Origin: Panorpa germanica
Lineage: Eukaryota > Arthropoda > Insecta > Mecoptera > Panorpidae
Reading direction: 5' to 3'
DNA length: 64,000 nt
Assembly: GCA_963678705.1 (NCBI GenBank)
Contig: OY783203.1
Location: forward strand, 24,596,535-24,660,534
Below the pieces are notes generated by a model. The model made no database searches. It was not told the origin of the DNA and saw only the letters and a list, made by a program, of their open reading frames with translations. Every line of letters begins with the position of its first letter. The stretch's first letter is position 1. Shown here piece after piece: positions 25,770-41,705 of the stretch. The position numbers and the translations under genes are program-made.

Positions 25770-27335
25770 GTACTCTTTAGCTTAACCTATTATATTAATA
25801 CGAGTATAATGCAACTAAGCAAATAACTTGTACACTGTTGTTGATAAGTCCATTGAATTTTTGCGTTTCAGTCGTTTGATTGGTTTATGGTGGTAGATTT
25901 GTACAGTTGATTCATTTGGATGATTTCGTAATTTTCGTAGATATTTCTTGCTGATGACTTTAATTTCGTCCTTTACGTAAGGCGCATCTAGATCTTGGTG
26001 TAGAAGAAGTTTGGAACATATCTTGGAAGGATAGCGATTTTTTTGCGCAGTTTATTTTGGAAACGATAAAAGAATTCTATGTTGGAAGTGCTTGTGCACT
26101 ATCTCATAGCTCTATACCATATTTCCATATGGGTAGTATTTCCTTGTATAAAAGTGGTTTGTTTTAGATGGATGACTGCGACTTCCAGCCGAGGAGCCAA
26201 TACATGTCTCTACGTTTATCTTCTAACTGCACCCGTTTTTTCCAGATGTGTGTTCTCCAAATTAGTCGTCTATCCAAATGCATACCTAGGTATTTTACTG
26301 CCTCTGCTTATGGAAGGTGTAGATTATTCAATGTGACTGAGGGAGGTGCTTTTTCTTTTTTTCTTAATTTGAACGGATTTTGTTTCATTAACTTTTATCG
26401 TCCATTCTTTTAACCATTTCTGAACCTGTAGCAAGTGTTGCTGCAGTATTTCAGAGTCAATAACCGGATCACTAAGTGCCAAGATCGCGGTATCATCTGC
26501 AAAAGTTACTACGGCTATTTCTAGCTTGATAGGGAGGTGGGCAGAAAATAGTAAATAGAGGACTGGTTCCAGGACACTTCCTCGAGGAACACGCGATTTT
26601 ATGTCACGTACCGTTGATTCTCCGTCATTTTTCAATTTGAAAAGTAGACCTGAGTGCCATACCTTGTCGAATGCTTGACTAATGTCCAAGAATGCAGCAG
26701 AGCAGTGTTTCTTTTCCTGTAGTGCAGAATTTATTATGTAAGCTACTCTGTGTACTTGTTCAATCGTAGCATGTTGCTGTCTAAAAGCGAACTGGTGTGA
26801 TGGTATTAGTTTACTGTTTTCAAGAATTGTCTTCAGTCTTTGGAGCAATAGCTTTTAAAATACTTTTGACACTATCGGTACAATGCTGATGGGTCTGTAC
26901 GAAAATACTATTTAGTGTTTTTTCCAGGCTTTGGAATTAGGATTATTTCTGCAGTTTTCCATAGTAGCGGGAATGTTCTCAATCTTAAGATTCAGTTAAA
27001 CAGTATTGTTAAGTATATCATTCCTTTTGCCGGTATTCTTTCAACATATCTACATTTATCTTGTCAATATCTGGTGCTTTGTTGGATTTTAGATTGTGTT
27101 TTATTATGTTTTGTATTTCTAATACACTAATTCGTTTCACAATGGCTGCGATGGGGTTCTTAAAAACTGATGGATGTATTGCCCTTCGTTTTCGCTTTGT
27201 GTTGGAAATGGCTTGAACACATTTTCGAAGTACTCCGCGAATGTTGTAGCTTTTTCACTATTTGTTTATCCCAATTTCCATCTGTGGTTTTGATAGGGGG
27301 AATATGCGTTTTTAATTGCTTTAGCTGCTTAGTGG
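25770..27335 (-). pseudogene. Jockey-like non-LTR retrotransposon pol fragment
   Basis: Reverse transcriptase motifs on the minus strand: SNKAP-IDKINV near 27040; then in the intact stretch 26848-26324 AFLDISQAFDKVWH, RVPRGSVLEPVLYLLF (an altered P-GSVLGP box) and the catalytic FADDTAIL. About 40 residues that normally lie between the first two are deleted (around 26630). The C-terminal end (KPIKRLKRKNSMDL, near 25880) is the usual jockey tail. Several stops and frameshifts make it inactive. No poly(A) or target duplication is recognised. Confidence 0.8.
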
Positions 27336-27729
27336 TTTTCCAAAGCGAGTAATTTGTAGTCTATGTAGCAGTTAAGTTGCTTATGTACTGTTGAAGTAAC
27401 TGCTTTTTAAAGGAATACAAATGAATTGTAATTAATCACAATGAGGTGTAATTTAATGATTTAAGGTGGAAGAATGTAGCGCATAATGGAAAAAATATTA
27501 AAATAAGGTATTAATATGACGGTTCCACTTTAATATGCTGATATCTCTAAAAATGAATTACAATCTCATAAAGAAAAATCAAAGATATAAAAATTAAACT
27601 TTTTAGAAAAAAAATGTCAAATTTACGTAAATTTTTAAAACTTATTTACAGAGTTTATTAGTTTAACGAATATATATTAAGAAGCCTTTTCATTCCATTA
27701 AGAAAAAGATTTTAAAAAATTTAAAAATT
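27336..27729. other. Unassigned AT-rich sequence
   Basis: I see no coding, RNA or repeat signal here beyond base composition. Confidence 0.3.
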
Positions 27730-27743
27730 AAAGTTTTATATAT
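27730..27743. repeat. Target-site duplication, left copy of the LINE insertion
   Basis: 14 bp identical to 27993-28006. Confidence 0.85.
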
Positions 27744-27992
27744 TTTTTTTTTTTTTTTTTTTTTTTAATTATTATTTACTGCTATAACTAATTTTGTACA
27801 ATTAACCAATAGCTTATCTCTAATACTAATCTAAACAAAAGAATAGCGTCGAGTGTTATCCAGTGATAATACTCGTACATTCACACTAGTTCGAACGGCT
27901 TCGTTCTCTTTAGCCTTCGCTGCAACCCGTCAGTGTCGAGCAACTGTACCACTTCATCATTTGCGTGTTGATGTAGTCGTTCCTTGTGCAAC
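27744..27992 (-). mobile_element. 5'-truncated jockey-like LINE insertion with poly(A) and 14 bp target duplication
   Basis: On the minus strand it encodes the last part of a jockey ORF2 (EVVQLLDTDGLQRRLKRTKP then FELV and stop), a short 3' UTR, and a poly(A) tail seen as T(n) from about 27744. AAAGTTTTATATAT occurs at 27730-27743 and again, perfectly, at 27993-28006. This is the expected mark of target-primed reverse transcription. Confidence 0.88.
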
Positions 27993-28006
27993 AAAGTTTT
28001 ATATAT
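27993..28006. repeat. Target-site duplication, right copy of the LINE insertion
   Basis: 14 bp identical to 27730-27743, directly abutting the truncated LINE 5' end. Confidence 0.85.
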
Positions 28007-28811
28007 GACAGAAAAGTGTAGATATTGAACTAATTCAAAATATTAATTGTTGAAATATATGTCTACTAATTTTATAGAAGTTTTCTTTTCTATGAAAGAA
28101 AATTTATTCAGGCTCATTGTCTTGCAAGTCACGAGAAACTAGTTATAATATCATTTTCTATACTATACTGTTCGAAATCTTAAAATGATATGTTTGGTCT
28201 ACCTTCAATATGAAAAACTCATAAGAACCAATGGTAGTTTGTGTCTTTAGAGAGCAAAGTTAGTTCGACCGTGCTTAGCGCGGCATAAAGTTTCTCTAGA
28301 TTTAGCCCTCTTTTTTTGTATTCCTAAAAAGGATAAACTCCCGCTTCAATTTTCCAAAATCCTCAACCTCTATAACAGCACTCACAACAGGTTATTCACA
28401 TATTTTAAAATTAAACTTAATTCTTCTTCATACTAATATATCTAAGTTTTCTGTAGAATTGACTGCCAAGTCCGCGAAAAGTCTACTCATTAGCTGCGTA
28501 GCTAAACTTTTAATGTTGCCTGATAATTAGACCAATACTTACAATCGAATAGGATGATTGAACTAACATGTTCGCTATTTATACAAGTTTCCAACTCATT
28601 GGAAAAACTCAATGAAGTGCTTACTTGAAACTTAAGAATTTCTTTTCTTTTAAATAGCTACTTAAATTACTTTAATTCTTTCTTCTTATTGGTCTTGTGT
28701 CTGGTGGTCGTCTCGACATCATAGTAGGAATATCGTTCTTAGTATATAATACTTTATACTAATCCTTTATTACTAAACTTTATGATTTATTTGTTCAGTA
28801 ATGGTACTATC

Positions 28812-28905
<94 letters not shown>

Positions 28906-30107
28906 GTAATTCGAACGGCGCGCATTGGGTTTTATTTAATTTTTCATTTACAACAGCACAAGTTCCCGGTCCCGGAGAAAAATAATATTATGCAGCTATT
29001 AGAACTCTCTGAAATAAATCATGTGGCAGTATGAATACCTTGCTGAAAGAAGATGATCTACGCTTTGATTTAGATTAAATGCGAATGAGGAGCTACAGAT
29101 TTTTATAAAGCTAAAATTAAAGGTATGCGTGCATAACTTAGTACATTAACGTTTACATTATTATTTTCTGTTTAGTATTTCTTTTTCTATTGCTTCATAC
29201 TTCATTTCTTTTGTACACAGTTTCCTTTAAACTCAAAATGTTAACTAATTTATTATTTACCGAAATTTAACATAATTCTGCTACATTATCATTAAATAAA
29301 TGCAAAAGACTTTAATAACATATATTTTGCTACTATCGTAATTTGATATGTAACATTATATAATCTTTAAAAGGTTTATTAAAGTCTGAAAACTTAAATT
29401 ATTGTTTATGTACAGAAATTTATGGTATATGAAACATATACCTTTAATTCTTCGTCGACGTTTTAAGTATTTACATATTTTTGGGATTGTAATACAACTT
29501 TTTTATTGAATTTATATTCTTAACCGAATAATTATTGTGTATGAATAATAAAGAATATATTATAACTAAAATTAAACTCTTTTACTAAAATAGTAATAAG
29601 GTTGAATAAGTTGTAAATTAATATTTTTTTTAAGTGCTAATAACTCTCAAAAGTTATTTAATATTTTATTACAAAATATTTTTTATTTTTAAATTTTATA
29701 ATAATTCAATTCGAAATATAGGCTCATCCCACAAAAATCTGCTAGTTCCAATTTTCCGTTATGAGACCGCCACATGTTGTACGAAAAATTTGTTAGAGAG
29801 TATCCGGCCCCCTCCCGCGTAACAGTTCCAGAAGATAATTGTTTACAAAAATGATTCAAATCATAAACAATTGTATAATTTTTCTAAATTTCAACTCATT
29901 GTTCTTTTTTTGATAGAATTAAGAACTGAACTCAAGGTCAAATATCTGTGACATTGTTATAAAAACTTTTGTTAAGAACAAACAAAGAAAATATATTTTG
30001 AATAAATAATAAAATTTTACATTTTATAAATTTTGAAAGTGATTGAAATTGATATCGATCGAAATTGATCGTTACGATCGTTACAATCAGTTAATTTGGA
30101 TATAACC
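28007..30107. other. Upstream flank of NDC80, with a (TA)n tract
   Basis: Contains (TA)n at 28815-28900 and otherwise AT-rich DNA. No exon supported. The NDC80 promoter and 5' UTR should lie in its last few hundred bases. Confidence 0.4.
28815..28900. repeat. (TA)n microsatellite
   Basis: About 86 bp of pure TA. Confidence 0.95.
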
Positions 30108-32224
30108 ATGGCGGAACGGTATGTAAATTATCTTTATTAAACAATAATGCCAAGACTTTTAAGTTATTTTATTCTCAGTTACCTTCGTATAAATAGCTTA
30201 ATAAATAACAAAAACCTAAATGTTCAAAAAAAATATTTGAATATTTCACAAAAATTTTGTAGTAAATTAACTGAGATTTCTTTCGCATCTCGCATGCGTT
30301 ATTCATTTTCTCTATATAAGTACAAAAATATCTCAATAATCTTGTTGCATCAAGTAAGTTGCACATATTTCTATGTAAGTTTTATTTTAGATGCAGCAGA
30401 CCCAAGTCTTTGTTACCAAAACCTGTCCAAGAAAAGAAAAGGTCCACGTCAGTAGATGGACGCAATTCATTTGGTTGGCGCGGTAGCTTAAAACCAGTTG
30501 GTGATGGACATCAAGAAACAGTACGTTCCAACAGAAGGAGTCGAAGCCTTATTAAAGCCACGTCTACACCATTAACCTCTGGAAGAGGAAATACTTTGCA
30601 AGTAGGTAGTGCATTTTCGACGGATAGAAGCCGACAGAGGTCACCCTCAGAACGAATAAATTCAGGGGTAATACGAAAAGATACCCGACCTATACATGAC
30701 AAAAAATGGATGGCTTCACAATCCATGAGAGTACAAGAACTTGTACAGAGTGTGCCAGAATTGTCCCATATAGTGTTTAAAGGTCAGATAAAATCAATGC
30801 CAGTTTCTGAGTTTATAGCCGTTTTAAATTATTTAATTGAACCTATTTTCGGATCTAAAAAATATCTAACTAAGGAAAATTATATAGATGAAATGTTGAT
30901 ATTTGTTAAGAAATATTTTTATCCGGGAATAATAACAAAGTCAGCCTTAATGACTCCAAATACGTCACATTCGTGGCCAAATGCTCTAGCGCTAATAACT
31001 TGGTTAATGGACCTGGGAATTGATAGAGACTCCTCAGAAACAACTCAGAATAAAATTCATGATATACAATTCAAAATGTTTTGCAGTTGGAATGAAAATG
31101 ATCAAACATCTCATGATGAAGACTATGCTGAGTGCATTAATATAATGTTAGAGGATTGTGAATTTGTACAATATAGCGCTGAAGAAGAGAAAAGTCATCT
31201 CGAAGAGATTAAGCAAGTACAATCGGAGAAATGTGCTTTGAAGAATAAATTGGATGCCATAAAGATTGAGTATGAAGATTTCACGAATCTTAAGAAGGAA
31301 TTTTACGATCGTGATAATGTAAGAGATGATCAACAAACCAATATAGCAGACCTTCAGCGAAATATTACGGAACTGCAGATCGATCGAGACGACTTAGAAG
31401 GTAAACGTAGTTAAATATTAGAAAATCATAAAATTAACCAAATTTCTTACGAACGCAGGCTACAACTTGAAAAAGAAAATAGATCTATGAAGTCCGATAT
31501 CGATAGAAATTTAAAATTTTTAGATCATCTTTCTAAGGAACTCTTTGAAAAAAGAGTGAAACTAGTTGAATTTAAAAAAACCACTGGCGATAAAGCAGAC
31601 CAATTCAGCAGAATAAAATCATCTTTAGTTAGTAAAGTAACTTCTATAGGAACAAACTCTGACGAATTATTAGCTAATGATGAACACTTAACGCAGGATC
31701 TGGAGAAAATAAAATGTATTATTCATCAAGCTATTCAACAACGGAGAAAATTACGACAGGAAAAAGAAAAAAAAGAAATTAATTTAACAGAAGTTGCATT
31801 GCTATTGAGTAATAAAAGACAGTTTATACAAAATCAAATTGGAGCTTGTGAAGAAGAAATTAAAGTAATAAAAGAAAATTATGAAAGAGATACTGGTTTA
31901 CTACAGCAAGAAATGCATCTCGTTTTACAGGAAACCGAAAAGGAAAATGAACTTATAAATCGAAAAGCATTTTTGCAGAAGGAACTTGAAAAGCGTAAAA
32001 AAGTAATAGATGAAATGCAGAATTCTACTAAAAATTATGTAGAGGAATGGAAAGAAGCACTTGCAGCAAAACATAAAGAGTTTGATGAACGAGCACTTGC
32101 AGTACGAAACCGGCATGACGAGGAAATAGGAAAACTACAAGCAATAAGTAAAAAACAAACAGATTTTTTACGGGATTATGAAGCAAAGAAGAAAGAGTGG
32201 CATGATCTGCGCAATTCTGACTAA
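30108..32224 (+). CDS. NDC80: Kinetochore protein NDC80/Hec1, with an in-frame TAA at 31412-31414
   Basis: NDC80 binds microtubules through its calponin-homology head and dimerises with NUF2 in the NDC80 complex at kinetochores. Exon 1 is 30108-30118 (11 coding nt), the intron 30119-30390, exon 2 30391-32224; 615 codons including the final stop (human 642 residues). A basic, Ser/Arg-rich tail is followed by KDTRPIHDKKWM, the CH domain (SVPELSHIVFKGQIKSMPVS through NTSHSWPNALALITWLMDL), then long heptad coiled coil to the end (YEAKKKEWHDLRNSD). Codon 345 is TAA, in a region (LENHKINQ, ERRLQLEKEN) that aligns in sense with the family on both sides. No splice pair removes it in frame. It could be a nonsense allele, an assembly error, readthrough or recent pseudogenisation. 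The rest of the frame is open. Confidence 0.88.
31412..31414 (+). other. In-frame TAA inside NDC80
   Basis: Reading GAA GGT AAA CGT AGT TAA ATA TTA: same frame up- and downstream. A single C-to-T change from CAA (Gln) would explain it. A 21 nt GT-AG pair (31401-31421) keeps phase but is far too short for an insect intron. Confidence 0.85.
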
Positions 32225-35046
<2,822 letters not shown>

Positions 35047-38000
35047 TTACTTAACATCCAGAGTCTCTTTTAAGTGACGCATAACGTGAGATCCTATGTC
35101 ACGAACTTCTGGCCACTGCTTTATCACAAATACTATTCCAAGTACTAACAGAACAGTTGTCAATATTCGAACCCTAAAACATACATTTACTTAAAAACAT
35201 GCAAATAAATATAAATAAATACATATGTTGACACTTGTTAAAAATTACCCTGATCGACAATAAAAAGCATTACATAATATTACTTTATATTAATAAAGTT
35301 AATTAAATATAACTAATTAAACATTATCCTTGCTACGAATTTTATTACAAAACACTGTACGTTTTGAATTGATATGGAAATTTTTTTTGGCTGAAACTTA
35401 AATTTATGTCGAAAGATAACAATTGATAAACTGTGTTTAGTGGGAGTAGATTCTGTATAATGCGATTTCAGCAAAGTAAATTTTTACAACGAGTTAAAGA
35501 TAAGACGACTGGTTTAATACGATTCCATTCTATACACGAATACATACAACGAATTATATAAAGAGTTAGGGATATTATTTATTTTATTCAAGCACAACCC
35601 CTATGGTTATCCATAAATTACCCCCCTCCTTGTCACATTTTATTCTGTGATGTAATATATGGATGGCCATAGCCATGGCTTGTTATATGTATATCGCTAA
35701 CAATTGGTTCTATGTCATTCAACATGATTTTTAGAGCGATTTTAAGTAACGCGTAATATATTATCCGCAAATATCTATATTTTATAGATTACTCAAAAAG
35801 TTCGTAGGGTGACATTCTTGAAACTATTTACAAATTCATGATTTTTGGATAGTACAAACCTTGAAACGATGTCAAAATTTCATGATATTGCAACTATTAT
35901 TTTGCGAGTTACAGTGGTTTTAGTGAAGTTACTTTTGTAATTTTCAAAACAATAGAAAAATATCATATCGTTCGAAGGTTGGTACTATCGGTGATAACAT
36001 GCCGAAACGTTTAGTTACGGAAAATAATACAGATTCTACACAACACATAAAAAATGGAGGTATAAGATAGAATAATATAATCTAGAAAACCACAATTATA
36101 GATGTACATGTTAAATTGAACAATTCATATTCAAATTTTTGTTTGCTAAATATAAAATATCCGAAGTTAACGTAATCAGGCTCTGTAATGGATATTTCAG
36201 TCAGACTTACAATTTTTATTTTTATACGCGTTAAGTTACAAACAGCAATTCATTAACATTCAGACATTCATTGAAAAACTGGTTATCTAAATATAGATAC
36301 ATACACATATTTTGAAAAAACACTAAAGTTGTTTTAAAATAGGATACAGCAATTTGTTACGTACCGTGTTCTAAGAAAAGGCATCGTGATACCCGCAGCT
36401 GTTGCAACCAATAGAAGTACAACCTGAAGGACTGTCAATACTACATTTATAAGTTTAACTACTAAAGCTCTGGCGTTTGAATTGTCTATGCCTTCAAGCG
36501 TGACATACTGTTGTTGTTGTAGAGCTTGGTGTTCCATCTTACAAATCTGATAAATCAAATACACAGTAAACAAAAGTTGAACATATCAAACATTTTGATA
36601 TATTTAGTAATATTACAGCAAAATCAATACTTTTGTTTGGCAGTGCTCCAGCATTTCATGAATATCGCGTAGACGTTCCTCGCTCTGGTACTGAACTTTT
36701 TCTTCCATATCCGCTAGCGCTTGTTTCAAATTTTCAACTTCGTTTTGATGTAACTCTGTTAAATCATTAACTTGTTCTTCTAAACGCTCAGATCGGAAAC
36801 GCTCTTCATGAATAGCAGCACTTAGAAACTGAACTTCCTGTTGCATAGCCTATAAATTGATGTTTACTAAACCTTAATATATTTATTATTATTTATATCG
36901 TTATATGTAGATAGATTGAGGATGAATACAAATAACTTTATTTTACTGTTACATACATTAAAGCGATCAAGTTTTTGACGCAATCTTTCATAATCCTCTC
37001 GACGTTCTTGTAACTCAGTGAATATGGGTTTTAAACTATTTATACTATTTGAACCAGCTTGTACCCTGCCGCCTGTATAACTAAAACAGTTTAAATAAAT
37101 AGTTAAGTATATTATAAAAAACCAATTAAATTGTTCGTTAAAACAGTAAAATGAATCTCACCCCGGTATACTTTCTGAAGTTACACTACTGCACTCACTG
37201 CCCTCTTCACTTGGAAACTTATTGGTAATAGCTGTAGCAGAATGTCCAATTGAACTTCCAGAGTTAAGAGTGCAACCACCTGGTAGTGTAGCTGACCCGT
37301 GATGTGTTTTGTCAGGTCCTGGACCTTCTGTTGGTCCACCTTCGGTTCCGTTTCCTATATACCAAGCTAAAAATTATGGTTTCGTTGCTGCTTTCAGTGC
37401 GCACATTGTGTTTATTGAATTCATGCGTGATATGTGTAATGTTAAAGAGAGCAAAATTGTTTTAGGGTATTAATTTTATTTAATACGCTTTCTGTATTCT
37501 GAGATTTCAGAAACACAAATCATATCTATAAACGCTTAAAATTGCTTAAAAGTTATAACGGTAAGATTGTATTGAAAACAAAAAGTCCGTGATTGAAGTT
37601 TGAAATATATTTTAAAGCATTAAAACTGTAATACTTAATAAATACTATAAAAGTTGAACAAAAATATATTTTTTAACGATTGTTTAAATTAATATCTTTT
37701 TCAAATAAAATCAAAATTATATTTAATTGAATGAGATTTAATTTACAGTGAACATAAAAAAACAAAACATATGTGCATTATACGACACAAATTTAAGCGA
37801 AGCATTCATTAATATTAAAAAACTAAACGACATCGGATTTCAAACCACAGCCACAATAATTTGAAATATGTGAAATGACTAAGTATAAAAAAATATTTAC
37901 TGACTTGAAGATAATTGGTTGATATTATCTGCACTTCCGAATTTGTTTTTGATTAGATAAGCAATCTCACGAGGCTTCGAAATGACAGAGCCCGAAAATC

Positions 38001-39394
38001 CTGTGATGCCGTCCCTTATATTACCACCAACGTTTCTGTACATAATGATAGTGATTTTAAAGTTTAGGTTGAAAATAGATACTTTATTAACATTTAAAAT
38101 AGGTATATAATGTATAAACTACATACTTAAGTCCTTGCCCCATATCCCGAAGTACTTCCCTAGGTTGACGATGTATACTTTGATTCATTCCAGGAGTTTG
38201 TGTTTCGCGCATACGTTTGCTATAAGATTCGAGTTTCTTTTGTAGTTGTGATATTGAATGGGCACTTTTCTGATTTTTCTTTTCAAATACTGCTTTAATT
38301 CGCTGAAGCTGCTGTTTGTCTGCATTTGCCGCTAACTTCAAATATTCATTTACATTATCTGAAATAATTTATATATATGTAAACATTGATGCTGCAAGGC
38401 CTCATCAACAATCACATCCACCTTAACTTCAACCTAAACAAGTTACTTGACAGTTACATTTATGCTTTTAGATATGCTCGTAGATACGTAGATATTTCTA
38501 TCAGAATATATTAACTTATTTTGGTGGTAAATAATAATTACTGAAAACATATATGGTTTATCTGTACTTTACATACAGTCGGAATTTAATGTAGTTGTTA
38601 AATGTAACCTCAGCAGGTATCTACAAATGAAGTAATAGAAATGTGGAAATTTACATAAAAATTGCATAACATTTGTTAATTTGAAGAATAGGGATATTAT
38701 TTACAAGTAATAAAAAATAATAATAAATAATCTAACCATCACGAGTTGTTTGTTCAAGGCGAATAAGTTCTCTAGTTTTTGTAATTTTGTTTTGGAGATG
38801 CTCGACAGCCGCTCTGTTAATAGCAGTGGCATCGGTCTCGTCACAGGATGTTACATGTTCCGAGCTACCATTTGAAAGAAATGAAGCCGATGTTAAATAT
38901 GCAGGTTCTTCCATATCTGAAAGTACTACAAATATATTAATATAATACATTGCATTTAATCAACAAAAACAACTTCACTCTTAGTTACCAGCAGGGCTAG
39001 ATGAATCTTCCACGCCATGGTGTTCAGCAGATAGTCCTCTTTGTGGAGTAGCTGGTTCATCCTCTCTTCTGGAAGATGTTGGGGATCTCTGTCGTCCACG
39101 AGAACTGCTGCAAGATCCACTACCACCGCTACCACGCCCACTTACCCCGCTGTTGTCTTTGCTGGATACTGTATCATGAAATAAACATAGTAATCTTTAT
39201 ATACATACATATATTTAATGGTATTATTTTTGGAATGCTTCAATTAATAACTATAACGTACAATGTGGTGTACTCGACATTGTATGTGGAGAGTTTTCAA
39301 CATGGGTCTCGGAGCGTGGCCGGCATGGTGATGCACTGCGGCTGGAAGTTTTGCTTGTTGAAGGTTGTAGGGGATTTACGTGCAGACTGTCCAT
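35047..39394 (-). CDS. TMCC-family transmembrane and coiled-coil protein, about 566 residues, ten coding exons
   Basis: TMCC proteins (TMCC1-3; Drosophila Dementin) are ER membrane proteins with coiled coils and a C-terminal membrane hairpin. Coding exons: 39262-39394, 38989-39168, 38737-38916, 38127-38358, 37905-38035, 37162-37354, 36957-37080, 36631-36849, 36365-36546 and 35047-35173; 1,701 nt in phase. An ATG ([10 protein letters not shown]) at 39394 sits inside an exon that is open upstream to 39407, so an earlier start is possible. Ser-rich N-terminus; family signatures [19 protein letters not shown] and [20 protein letters not shown]; two hydrophobic segments near the end ([20 protein letters not shown] and [15 protein letters not shown]). 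The donor at 37904 is a weak GTCAGT; a nearby GTAAAT would break the frame. Gene name among TMCC paralogues is not decided. Confidence 0.9.
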
Positions 39395-39407
39395 ATCGGG
39401 AGCCCAT

Positions 39408-40778
39408 CTATTAGATAAGTAGCTTTATTTAGAATTAATATTGATAGAAAAGCTAAAATTACACAAATTTTAAAATTATTATTTTAACTACAACATTAAA
39501 TAAAACATTTAAAATTAAACCTGTAATGTAATGGTAGCAAAAAGTATTATTCTGATAATACATAAAGATAACATTCAAGCTAGAAAACATTGTGATTAGC
39601 AGTTTATTGTAGTTCTATATCGATTTCTTATCAATAATTTTTTTTTTTTAACACAATAGGAAAAACAGTTCTTTAAAACATGCAAATTCCTGATCTAATT
39701 TTTAAATTAGACTATGTAAGAAAACTCACATGCAATTTAGTGTCCTATTTTAACAATAAAACCTACGCGACCAAAGTACTCTGTTAACAATTTAATTTAG
39801 CTGCATGGAATTACAGGTTTTTTAAAGGCATATATTCAAAAGAACTATGCACATTATTTTTATGTATATGCTATTTGTTTACAAATATTTTACAAACACA
39901 ATGACTGGAATTTGATATAATAATATTATTCGCATGGTGGTAATTTTCTAAAAAAAAAAACAAAAGATATCACGGTTCTGTTAATTAATGTGTGTTAAAA
40001 TGCTTACATAAATTATTAGCATTTTATTGTAAATTTCAGAAACACATGATTTATTGACAAAATCATGTTAGTTACGCATATGATTAAAGATATAAACCTA
40101 TAATTTGTATGATTAATTAAAAATGTACCTGAAAGTATGATTAATAAAAGAATTCAATGACAAATATCGTGAGCCATACAATAGCTTATCAGTACTCATC
40201 AGATAAAGAATTCACTTAAAATGTGTGATTAATCAATGACGTACAAAAACAAAACAATGTAATAACGCCACTTATACAATATCTAGCATTCTTACGAAAA
40301 TTTATATTTCAAGAACAGTTAACATTTCGAATATCTTATGTTGTGTTTATTTTATTTTATAAAACTACTAGTTTTATATTTCATGCAAGTCAATTAATTA
40401 CCTAAAAATATTCCTCTGCGGTTAATTTCCTGGCATCAAGTTGTCAAAACGATAGAAACATTGTTTAATTAAATATCACTTTTAAAATTCCAAAATAACT
40501 ATTAAATCACAAGGTATTTGATCAATGTAACAATAATTACATTATTAATTTATATAAACATAAACTACATTTATAAAGATTTTTTTATTAAATAATTAAA
40601 AAAAATAATATGTTACATTTTTTTAATATTATATACATGATACATACCATAAATTATATATGAAATCCAATATCAGCATACGCGCACTTGCCACACAACG
40701 GCCACAACAACAACTTCAAACATTTTAAATTAAATAGCGCGGTTCCTTCATGACTTATTCATACTTTTATAAATGGAC
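39408..40778 (-). other. TMCC 5' leader intron and probable non-coding first exon
   Basis: Mostly featureless AT-rich DNA. At about 40650-40760 a minus-strand stretch ends TTATG before GTATGT and has no long frame, so it may be a 5' UTR exon. This is weak. Confidence 0.25.
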
Positions 40779-41417
40779 AATGGGCTTGTGTCCTCATTTT
40801 TTAGTGGTCGATTTTTCAATTGTTGATTGAAATTGATGTTAATAAATGTGTATTGGCGTGTCTATTTTATTAAATATCTAAATATTGACGGAGATATAGC
40901 AATTAAAAATTTGAATTGTAGTTTTAGCGCTAGAAATGGTCACCCATATTTGTATGACATGAAATGCATTTTAACGTCAGTTATTTGTTGAGTAGGTCAG
41001 TGTTGTGGTAATGTTTTGTAGCTGTTGGTACTCAAACAATCCAGTCAAGTCAAAGAATAATAAGTTTTTACTTTATTTAACCCTGTTAAGGCAGACATAA
41101 TATTGAAATTTTATTGTTCCTTGAAATAACTGTAAATAATATTTGATATTTTGATATATAAATATATATAGCAGAGATTTATGATCTGTAAGGTTGGTAA
41201 CCTTACACAAGGATTGTGATGTCACATGCATTTGGAGTTTGTACAACGTTGAATCCCTTTAATAATTAAAGAGACAAAATGACTTTTTTAATTGTTAATA
41301 TCTCCTAACATATAAGGAGTTATTAAAAAATAATTGAACATTTGAGGTTCTAGTAACCCACTTTATCAATATATAGTACACTTTGATAGAAATTAAGACA
41401 TAGGACACAAGCCCATT
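40779..41417 (+). mobile_element. 639 bp MITE, family 'AATGGGCTTGTGTCC', copy 2
   Basis: Same length as copy 1, opposite orientation, with few differences. Ends AATGGGCTTGTGTCC and inverse. Lies just upstream of TMCC. Confidence 0.88.
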
Positions 41418-41705
41418 AAATATTCTATCAATTACTAACTCTGCAAATATATTTGCACATTATATATCTAAATAAAGTTGGTATATTTTTTATGATTTAT
41501 TTATATTTCTGTATTTTATATAATTAAAGATGAATTTAAAAAAAATAATTAAAAAATAATTTTAAAATATATGAATATTAAAAAATTAAAAAATATTAAT
41601 AAATATACAAAAATAAGAAATAGCTATTTAAAATTTATATTTCTGTATTGTCGTTTAATTTTTAACCGTATTTTTAACGTCAATCGCCACGAGATAATAG
41701 TAGCT

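Noticed and set aside
31401..31458. A 58 bp intron removing the NDC80 in-frame TAA
   Set aside because: GT at 31401 and AG at 31458 are canonical, but the join shifts the reading frame into an early stop. The only in-phase AG (31421) would make a 21 nt intron.
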